Source: a virus
Reading direction: 5' to 3' (one strand)
Length of the DNA stretch: 64,000 nucleotides
Virus record (IMG/VR): IMGVR_UViG_3300035670_000127
Coordinates: 17,364 to 81,363 of that record
The notes under the pieces were generated by a model. It had not been told where the DNA came from. It worked only from the letters and a program-made list of their open reading frames with translations, and searched no databases. Each line of letters begins with the position of its first letter. Positions within the stretch are counted from its first letter, which is position 1. Made by a program: the position numbers and the translations under genes. This document shows positions 58,609 to 64,000 of the stretch, piece after piece.

Positions 58609-59590
58609 TGTGGGTTTCGTAAGGGGGTTGACTCATTCAATTGATTTACCGTCCTTAATGAGTCGGTATAATATTGAATTAGTTAGAAAAGGAAAGGTAT
58701 TCAAAGCCCGTTGCCCATTCCATGATGACAGCACACCCTCCTTTGTGATAGGGGAAGGTTCATCACATTATCATTGCTTTGGATGCGGTGCAAAAGGCAA
58801 TGCCCTGTCATTTCTGATAACCTATGCTAACCTTGATTACGTCAAGGCGGTTCAAGAGTTGTCAGGATTCGTGGGCAGGGAACTGGTTTATGAAGGAGGG
58901 AATGGGTTGGGTAATGCGGTGACTCACTCAAGCAACACCGTCTTTACCAAACCCCCTCGCCCCAAAACAGTCAAGCTACTCGAACCGTATGCACCCGTGT
59001 TGCCAAAGGAGTCGCATCGCTTTATCCCTAAGTCTCACTTTGAACTGGGAGAGCCGATTAATGTGTGGTGGTATACTGATTCATACCTAGTGTATTTATT
59101 CCCTTATCAGTATGATGCGCAAGGCAATAAGAAAAAGGAGTTTCGACCTGTGCATTGGCAACCTTTTAAACAGCGGTGGGTTTTTGGAGACCCTAGTGAC
59201 TGTCTATTGCCTCTCTACAAGATTAACGAACTGACAGAGGGGCAAAAGATAATTTTCTGCGAAGGTGAGAAGGCCGCGGATGCCGCCAGTTATTACTTTA
59301 AAACGGGCTTGTGTACAACCACCGCCCATGGTTCTAAATCACCCTCGCGCTCTGATTTTGAACCCGTAGTTGGCCATGAGGTGTTGATATTTCCTGACAA
59401 TGATTTACCGGGATGGTTGTATGCCTGTGAAGTGGCTAGTTTATGCAAGCGGGCAGGGGCTAGGGAGGTTAAGGTTGTTTATTGGGATTGTGGTCAGGTA
59501 CCAGCGAAGTGGGATTTAGCCGACCCACTAGAGGCTGGTTGGAGTAAGGGGAGGTTAGTTAACTCTGTTAAGGTATTTAATTATGAGTAA
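58586..59590 (+). CDS. DnaG-like primase (CHC2 zinc finger plus Toprim)
   Basis: The zinc finger is CPFHDDSTPSF...YHCFGCGAKGNALSFL (residues about 40-70). Toprim elements are IIFCEGEKAADAASYY with the catalytic Glu, and EVLIFPDNDLPGW with the acidic pair. The linker is short, and the protein is 334 residues, shorter than host DnaG and lacking the helicase-binding domain. It makes RNA primers and complements the D5 helicase that lacks a primase domain. GGAGAAACTAT precedes the ATG. Confidence 0.93.
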   Translation: MLQKRRFDVGFVRGLTHSIDLPSLMSRYNIELVRKGKVFKARCPFHDDSTPSFVIGEGSSHYHCFGCGAKGNALSFLITYANLDYVKAVQELSGFVGRELVYEGGNGLGNAVTHSSNTVFTKPPRPKTVKLLEPYAPVLPKESHRFIPKSHFELGEPINVWWYTDSYLVYLFPYQYDAQGNKKKEFRPVHWQPFKQRWVFGDPSDCLLPLYKINELTEGQKIIFCEGEKAADAASYYFKTGLCTTTAHGSKSPSRSDFEPVVGHEVLIFPDNDLPGWLYACEVASLCKRAGAREVKVVYWDCGQVPAKWDLADPLEAGWSKGRLVNSVKVFNYE

Positions 59591-59945
59591 CTTTACGGTA
59601 GGCCAGAAACGGCTGTCGCTTAACAGCGATAAGCCGGATGATTTAGAAATAATCAAAGGGAGTGGAGGTCAACTGAACACGCCACACTTATTAACTGTAA
59701 CTAAAACAAGTAAGCAAATGGCAACACTTGTTGATAGACATGCTAATAAGTATTATTTTTCACTGAAGACAGGGAGAGAGAATGGTGGTGTGCGTTATAC
59801 CCGTCTAGCGACTAAGGAGGAATTGAAGGAATTGGAATCCATTCTCTCCTATAATGCAGAGGTGTCAAGGATACGTGAGTTGTTAGAAGACCCGCAATAT
59901 TGGCCTCTGCTTATAAGGATGTTTAACCTTTCTAGCGCGGGTTGA
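59583..59945 (+). CDS. Hypothetical protein (120 aa), beta-plus-helix
   Basis: The N-terminal half is strand-rich (FTVGQKRLSL, ATLVDRHANKYYFSLKTGRENGGVRYTRL), and the C-terminal half is helical (TKEELKELESILSYNAEVSRIRELL). This shape resembles the paralog pair at 19.2-20.0 kb, but similarity is too weak to call homology. It overlaps the primase by 8 bp and its stop enters the second repeat array. Confidence 0.55.
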   Translation: MSNFTVGQKRLSLNSDKPDDLEIIKGSGGQLNTPHLLTVTKTSKQMATLVDRHANKYYFSLKTGRENGGVRYTRLATKEELKELESILSYNAEVSRIRELLEDPQYWPLLIRMFNLSSAG

Positions 59946-60110
59946 CACAAACTGCGTTAATTTGCGTTAACCTAACGCAATTTTTGTTAAATTATGTCAA
60001 CCCGCGCTAAATTAACACACTTAAACACAGAATGCGTTAATCTGTGTTAATTTGACACAAACTGACAACAAGCTAACGCAGGTTGACACAAATTAGCACA
60101 AATTGCGTCA
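59941..60110. repeat. Centromere-like repeat array 2
   Basis: Words such as GTTGACACAA, GCGTTAA, TAACGCAA, TGTGTTAA and GGTTGACACA fill about 170 bp in both orientations. They share sequence and spacing with the array upstream of parM (23277-23434), though GCGTTAA words are more frequent here. It separates the primase operon from the VRR-NUC gene. Confidence 0.78.
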
Positions 60111-60123
60111 GAGAGGGTAAAGA

Positions 60124-60414
60124 GTGAGGCAGTACGCCAAGAAAATAGACACACTTCAAACTGAAGTGGTGAGTGCATTAAGAAAAATCGGTGCTAGTGT
60201 CACTATCCTAAGTGCCGTGGGCAGGGGGGTACCGGACTTGCTAGTTGGCTTTAGGGGAGTGAATTTTTTAATTGAGGTCAAGTCACACTCAAAAGCGAAG
60301 CTCACACCAGACCAAGTGGTATTTTTTGGGACGTGGTGTGGACAAGTGAGTGTGGTTTATTCGGTGGAGGAGGCTATCAGTTTAGTCACCTCTGGAAAAA
60401 AGGATATGCAATAA
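60124..60414 (+). CDS. VRR-NUC domain nuclease
   Basis: The 96-residue protein starts at GTG 60124, behind GAGAGGGTAAAGA. It has the VRR-NUC core: ETEVVSALRKIG-like helix, then VGRGVPDLLVGFRGVNFLIEVKSHSKAKLTPDQVVFF, where D, E-x-K and Q are catalytic. Single-domain VRR-NUC enzymes in phages act on DNA junctions or flaps. It begins 14 bp after repeat array 2. Confidence 0.9.
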   Translation: MRQYAKKIDTLQTEVVSALRKIGASVTILSAVGRGVPDLLVGFRGVNFLIEVKSHSKAKLTPDQVVFFGTWCGQVSVVYSVEEAISLVTSGKKDMQ

Positions 60415-60427
60415 AGAGGTATTATCA

Positions 60428-60685
60428 ATGTTTAAGAAAGTGCCATATACAAAAGGGTCAAAGGCTGGCAAAGGAGGCGGGTCAAATTGGGCTACGTCTT
60501 ATTCTCTGCGAAAAGGTCAAGGTCAAAAAGAGAGTATTAACATGGCCGACCTACGCAAACAAAACCTCCACTCTCTTAACGCCTTACGCATCCTGAGTGG
60601 TGAAGAAGGGGTGGAATTAGATGATGCAATCACAATCCAACGAAACCGTGTCGCTACTCAAAAGCCGGCGACGCTATCACCCTAA
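60428..60685 (+). CDS. Small basic hypothetical protein (85 aa)
   Basis: The N-terminal half is Gly/Lys-rich (KKVPYTKGSKAGKGGGSNWATSYSLRKGQGQKES), suggesting nucleic-acid binding. The second half is plain helical. AAAGAGGTATTATCA precedes the ATG. It overlaps the next small gene by 65 bp. The family is unknown. Confidence 0.5.
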   Translation: MFKKVPYTKGSKAGKGGGSNWATSYSLRKGQGQKESINMADLRKQNLHSLNALRILSGEEGVELDDAITIQRNRVATQKPATLSP

Positions 60686-60815
60686 GACAGGGGCACGGAT
60701 TTTAAAAGTAACCATTCGCCTCTATCCAGAGGAGCTGACTTTTTTGGAGACAGAGGCGAATCAACAAGGTATGAGTGTAGGTCAACTCATTAAACAAAAA
60801 CTTTTACAGAGGTAA
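60621..60815 (+). CDS. Small RHH-like DNA-binding protein (64 aa)
   Basis: The 64-residue protein has a strand plus two helices: ILKVTIRLYPEELTFLETEANQQGMSVGQLIKQKLLQR, the pattern of ribbon-helix-helix or MobC-type proteins. GGGGTGGAATT lies before the ATG. It is 511 bp from repeat array 2, so it is a candidate binder of that array. Confidence 0.6.
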   Translation: MMQSQSNETVSLLKSRRRYHPKTGARILKVTIRLYPEELTFLETEANQQGMSVGQLIKQKLLQR

Positions 60816-60821
60816 AGAGGC

Positions 60822-61340
60822 ATGGCAAAAGGAGTCAACATAGTCACACTGATTGGGTATTTGGGTCACGACCCAGAATCTAAGGTATCGCAGTCGGGCG
60901 GGGTGGTTGTAAAGCTCAGTGTGGCAACCAATTATTCGGTTAAGGGGGCAGACGGGCAATGGACTGAAGAGACTGAATGGCACCGCGTAATCGTATTTGG
61001 GAGGTCCGCGGAGTTTTGTAGAGACCACCTAAGAAAGGGTAGTCAAGTTTATATCGATGGCCGTCTGCAAACCCGTAAGTATCAAGACCAACAGGGGCAG
61101 GAGAGAACGATAACTGAGATTGTGGCCAATGAGGTACTGGGTGTCGGTGGCAAAGGGGGAGGTCAAAACGAAGCCGTCCCTAATGGCAATGGAGGTGGTA
61201 ATCCGCAAGCTGACTCAAGGGCGCCGCGAGGTGGCAATGGTGGTCAACAATACAGACAACCAGCCCCTCCACCTCAGTTACCTGCACCTCAGTCGCCACC
61301 ACCCATAAATCCAAAAATGGATGACGATATACCCTTTTAG
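60822..61340 (+). CDS. ssb: Single-stranded DNA-binding protein
   Basis: The 172-residue protein has the bacterial SSB OB-fold: NIVTLIGYLGHDPESK, VVVKLSVATNYS, EETEWHRVIVFGRSAEFCRDHLRKGSQVYIDGRLQTRKYQDQQG. A Gly/Gln/Pro-rich linker leads to the acidic tip DDDIPF, which recruits partner proteins. It coats single strands during replication and recombination. AAAGAGGC precedes the ATG. Confidence 0.95.
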   Translation: MAKGVNIVTLIGYLGHDPESKVSQSGGVVVKLSVATNYSVKGADGQWTEETEWHRVIVFGRSAEFCRDHLRKGSQVYIDGRLQTRKYQDQQGQERTITEIVANEVLGVGGKGGGQNEAVPNGNGGGNPQADSRAPRGGNGGQQYRQPAPPPQLPAPQSPPPINPKMDDDIPF

Positions 61341-61341
61341 A

Positions 61342-61668
61342 TTACATCTCGCGCCCGGTATTGGGTTCTACTCGACGGGCGAGGTCATCCCAAATTTCTG
61401 AAAAGGAATAGAGTTTTGTAGAGGTGGCTGGCAATCGGACCCCTACATGCTTTTCAGTCCAGTCCCCTATCGCTTTTTCAACTATTTCACGGGTGGATAT
61501 TTCTGTCATTCTGGCAGTGAATATCCACACCTTATGCCCCTCCTTTAACCACCCCTGCACCCGTTTAACCATCGCAGGGATAGGTTCACCAATTTTAGTA
61601 GGTGACTCCCATTCAGTGTAGTAAGCCAGAGTGGCATCTAAGTCAACCGCTATCGTTTTCGTTTTCAT
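61342..61668 (-). CDS. Small HAD-superfamily hydrolase
   Basis: I prefer ATG 61668 over 61674 because AAAGGA then has proper spacing. The start KTIAVDLDATLAYY gives the HAD motif DxDxT, and WIFTARMTE gives motif II. It is a small cap-less phosphatase. It lies convergent to ssb and downstream of the distal tail genes. A nucleotidase role is possible. Confidence 0.8.
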   Translation of the reverse strand: MKTKTIAVDLDATLAYYTEWESPTKIGEPIPAMVKRVQGWLKEGHKVWIFTARMTEISTREIVEKAIGDWTEKHVGVRLPATSTKLYSFSEIWDDLARRVEPNTGREM

Positions 61669-61678
61669 AGTCATTCCT

Positions 61679-62047
61679 TTAGCTAATCACGGTGTAGGAG
61701 GCGACAGCGGTCATGGTTAAGTCATTACTACCCCTAACAGGATTAATAATGAGTTTATCCCCAGTTTCTAAAACTAGGTAGTTATTGGGTATTGAACCGT
61801 CCTTTGTAATCATTTCGTAATAGCCAGGAGCGGCTGGTATGTAGGTAAAGATAGTGTAGGCACTCCCACCGCTTTTTTGAATTTTGATATTAACTGGGGT
61901 GCTAGTATAATTACCGGTAGAATAATTGCAAACTATCGACTTAACCACCGTCTGCCCGGTGGCGGTGAATAAATCAGCGGTTGGACTGGGGGTGCCGCTA
62001 GTGGCTGTTACTGAAGCAACAGCTGATTTGAGAGTATAAGTTGCCAT
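61679..62047 (-). CDS. Putative virion surface protein (122 aa)
   Basis: The protein is all strand-like and rich in Thr, Ser and Gly: MATYTLKSAVASVTATSGTPSPTADLF, KIQKSGGSAYTIFTYIPAAPG, YLVLETGDKLIINP. Such small beta-proteins at the end of tail operons often decorate fibres or baseplates. AAGAGGTTAAATT precedes the ATG. Family not recognised. Confidence 0.6.
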   Translation of the reverse strand: MATYTLKSAVASVTATSGTPSPTADLFTATGQTVVKSIVCNYSTGNYTSTPVNIKIQKSGGSAYTIFTYIPAAPGYYEMITKDGSIPNNYLVLETGDKLIINPVRGSNDLTMTAVASYTVIS

Positions 62048-62061
62048 AATTTAACCTCTTG

Positions 62062-62664
62062 TTAGAATAAGAAACAATCGCAAAGGATTGACCGGGTAAA
62101 GGACAGCTCTCTTTGCAAATCGAGTATTGTTTGCCCAGTGAAGCCCGTGTTGTCACTGTTAATGCGGACGACGCTATCGGACGCCCGATTTGCAGTGAGG
62201 TTTGCATAAACCTGTGCGTAAGTTAAGCCAGTGAACGCATCGCCTGCACCGTTAATTGTCACCACTGATAACGCGGGGCCAATCGCTGGGATATTGGGTC
62301 CCCCTTGAACCACGCTTTGCACATATTGTTGCATAACGGCGGTGGTGGAAAATAGCGAGAATGTACTTAGTAGGTTGGCTTGTGCGTAGTTAGTGTTAAC
62401 ATTGTCAATTTGGGTTTTGTAGGTTGCTATCGTATTGGTGTTGTTAGTGACCTGCGACTGTAAAGCCGAATCACCACTGCTAATTTGACTCTCTACATGT
62501 GACTCTAACCATGTCAAGGTGGTGGCTAAATTAGCTTGCCCATGCGTCGCGTTAGCGTTATCAATTTGGGTTGCGTACCCTTGGGTTGTATCAACAAAGG
62601 TATACCAATTTGAATACCACTGACTGCCAATCGTAGGGTTGCGGAAACTTGAAAAATCTGCCAT
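62062..62664 (-). CDS. Tail fibre-like protein with helical repeats
   Basis: I start at ATG 62664, which overlaps the upstream stop (TAATG). Two similar helical segments, YATQIDNANATHGQANLATTLTWLESH and YKTQIDNVNTNYAQANLLSTFSLF, suggest a coiled shaft. The C-terminal INSDNTGFTGQTILDLQRELSF is plausible for a fibre. It lies in the distal tail gene set. Confidence 0.6.
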   Translation of the reverse strand: MADFSSFRNPTIGSQWYSNWYTFVDTTQGYATQIDNANATHGQANLATTLTWLESHVESQISSGDSALQSQVTNNTNTIATYKTQIDNVNTNYAQANLLSTFSLFSTTAVMQQYVQSVVQGGPNIPAIGPALSVVTINGAGDAFTGLTYAQVYANLTANRASDSVVRINSDNTGFTGQTILDLQRELSFTRSILCDCFLF

Positions 62665-63491
62665 TAGATTACCTCTCTTAAAGTGAAACTGCAACTGCGG
62701 AGACACACATCGTTTTTAGACAATTCACTCCATTCTGATAGTAAAGCAAACATCGTATGATGCCGGCGTAATGTTTGGGCGGCTGTGGGGTAAATGGATA
62801 CTAGCAAGGGGATTGATTTACCATTAATATACTTCAAATCCAATAGGTTTAACTCGTCACTCTCACTTAGATAATCAAACTTGACCCCCATGCTACGCCA
62901 TGAGGGCTTCTTTTCAGTGTATATCCCACCACTTTCTAATGCCGTTTGGCGACTCTCATCCTCTCGTTTGAGGGTATAACCAAAGGAGATATTGGATGCC
63001 TCCGGTTGCCAGTATGAACCGATGCGTAAAATGCCCGCTTGATAGTAACTACCTGTCGTCCCGGATAACGTGACTTTGAATGACTTCGCCGGGATACTTT
63101 CAAAAAAGTAGATAGAGTAGCGAGTCATAAACCCCTCACTACTAAACCCTCCAAAATAGAGACCAAAATGCTCTCCAAAATTGTAAGTTGGACTCGTTGC
63201 ATCCCACTGGTTGTCATACAATAACGTGGTTTGTGCGTCATCTGCATACAGTTGTAATCGCACTTGCGCCACGAAACTTAAATTGTGATTATACAGGCAC
63301 AGGTAGGAAACGGGTCTTAAATAGTCAAGATTGCCAGTCAAGGTTTGATTACTTGCGCTGGTTGACCGCCACACCAAAAAGGGTTGGTTATTAAGTAAAT
63401 TTGACGACGGCATCCCAGATTGCTGACTGGTTGCCGTAACTGAGGTTGCCCAGTTTTGCCAAGCGAGACGAATAAAATGACTGGTATCCAT
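62664..63491 (-). CDS. Distal tail protein (jelly-roll-like)
   Basis: The internal ATG at 63491 overlaps the upstream stop (TAATG) and is preferred. The 275-residue protein begins MDTSHFIRLAWQNWATSVTATSQQSGMPSSNLLNNQPFLVWRS, then has strand-rich parts (RVRLQLYADD..., RYSIYFFESIPAKSFKVTLSG). This fits F5/8-like or baseplate tail proteins of siphoviruses. Exact role unknown. Confidence 0.65.
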   Translation of the reverse strand: MDTSHFIRLAWQNWATSVTATSQQSGMPSSNLLNNQPFLVWRSTSASNQTLTGNLDYLRPVSYLCLYNHNLSFVAQVRLQLYADDAQTTLLYDNQWDATSPTYNFGEHFGLYFGGFSSEGFMTRYSIYFFESIPAKSFKVTLSGTTGSYYQAGILRIGSYWQPEASNISFGYTLKREDESRQTALESGGIYTEKKPSWRSMGVKFDYLSESDELNLLDLKYINGKSIPLLVSIYPTAAQTLRRHHTMFALLSEWSELSKNDVCLRSCSFTLREVI

Positions 63492-64000
63492 TAGAACCAC
63501 CCCTCTATTTCAGTGAGACCATCTTTCATATTGGCCTTGAGTATTTGAATGTTTTTGCCAGTGAGACCGTACCTGTTAGCCACTATCTGAATCACGTCGC
63601 CGGGCAAACCTAAAAAAACAGGCGTGCTAAATGTGCATAGATAGCGCGGTTGTTTTAGGATAGTGAACCGTAAATTGGCCTCCGTCGTGGCATAACGCGG
63701 TGTGAGAATCTCAACCGGGCAAGTCACCACGGGTTGGTTATTATTGGCCGCACTGGATGCGTATACATCTGCCCGTAACTTCTTATTGACGTTATCAATC
63801 GATGTGATTGGCCAGGTCCCACGGTTTTTGGCAACACACCCCCTAAAAATCTTTAACCCGTCCCCTATTTGAACCCCACTTAGGTCGGGTGTCCCAGAAA
63901 AGGTAAAATCTACTGAGCTCCCTGACACGAAAGTAATAGCCGTGCAAGTGAGGTTCATTAGGTAGCTATCTATAATACTCTGCATTTGTTCCCCGTCAAC
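63491..64000 (-). CDS. Tail hub-like protein (start uncertain, may extend off right edge)
   Basis: The frame is open to the window end, so the ATG at 63985 may not be the true start. The C-terminus LPGDVIQIVANRYGLTGKNIQILKANMKDGLTEIEGWF is typical of phage baseplate or tail-hub proteins. If the genome is circular, this gene lies downstream of the tape measure gene at the left end, in the same direction. Confidence 0.6.
   Translation of the reverse strand, partial: VDGEQMQSIIDSYLMNLTCTAITFVSGSSVDFTFSGTPDLSGVQIGDGLKIFRGCVAKNRGTWPITSIDNVNKKLRADVYASSAANNNQPVVTCPVEILTPRYATTEANLRFTILKQPRYLCTFSTPVFLGLPGDVIQIVANRYGLTGKNIQILKANMKDGLTEIEGWF

Noticed and set aside
1-64000. Alternative genetic code with TAG read as sense
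   Set aside because: Many clear genes end at TAG (sliding clamp, helicase, ssb); the in-frame TAG is limited to the antitoxin remnant.

Overview
The window looks like most of the genome of a tailed, long-tailed (siphovirus-type) phage of a Gram-negative bacterium, probably a phage-plasmid. It has a nearly complete virion gene set: a tape measure protein with no tail sheath gene, a Mu-like head module, and a lambda-like tail chaperone pair with a -1 frameshift site. It also carries a ParM-type partition locus and its own replication and recombination genes, and I see no integrase, CRISPR array, rRNA or tRNA. The Gram-negative host is inferred from a lipobox lipoprotein, a signal-anchor lysozyme, an LprI-like periplasmic protein and a sigma54-type activator. 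I cannot name the host genus. TAG, TGA and TAA are all used as stops. Layout: (1) 1-5323, minus strand: tape measure protein, running off the left edge. (2) 5.4-11.4 kb, plus strand: small genes, a decayed IscB/YgiT-antitoxin block, a HAD phosphatase, a PIF1-like helicase and a Cys-rich lipoprotein. (3) 11.4-23.2 kb, minus strand: small accessory genes, a D5/P4-type helicase, a WD40 protein, a DEDDh exonuclease, a Gp37/Gp68 protein and an FtsK-like translocase with a membrane partner. A stand-alone small RNA lies at about 14.92-15.03 kb. (4) 23.28-27.4 kb, plus strand: centromere-like repeats, parM, parR, then an LprI-like protein, a signal-anchor lysozyme and a membrane protein. (5) 27.4-28.8 kb, minus strand: small genes separated by repeated hairpins. 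(6) 29.3-31.5 kb, plus strand: sigma54-type activator downstream of three palindromes. (7) 31.5-49.8 kb, minus strand, read right to left: thymidylate synthase-like protein, class II ribonucleotide reductase, cobalamin adenosyltransferase, DNA methyltransferase, prohead protease, decoration protein, major capsid, neck and tail genes, small membrane proteins, portal and Mu gpF-like protein. (8) 50.5-61.3 kb, plus strand: sliding clamp, small terminase, ParB-like protein, radical SAM enzyme, large terminase, RecE-like nuclease, Rad52-like annealase, primase, VRR-NUC nuclease and SSB. (9) 61.3-64.0 kb, minus strand: a HAD protein and distal tail genes that would continue the tape measure operon if the molecule is circular. 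Working together: the D5 helicase, primase, clamp and SSB form a replisome that must borrow a host polymerase. RecE/Rad52 supports recombination-dependent replication. The class II reductase, with its own adenosylcobalamin maker, plus the thymidylate synthase-like enzyme, feeds dNTP synthesis. ParM/ParR and the repeat arrays would keep a low-copy plasmid stage. The most notable unexplained features are two copies of an inverted-repeat/AT-rich element beside the helicase and clamp genes, a second copy of the centromere-like array, the sRNA, the phage-borne sigma54 activator with its palindromes, and a radical SAM enzyme inside the packaging cassette.
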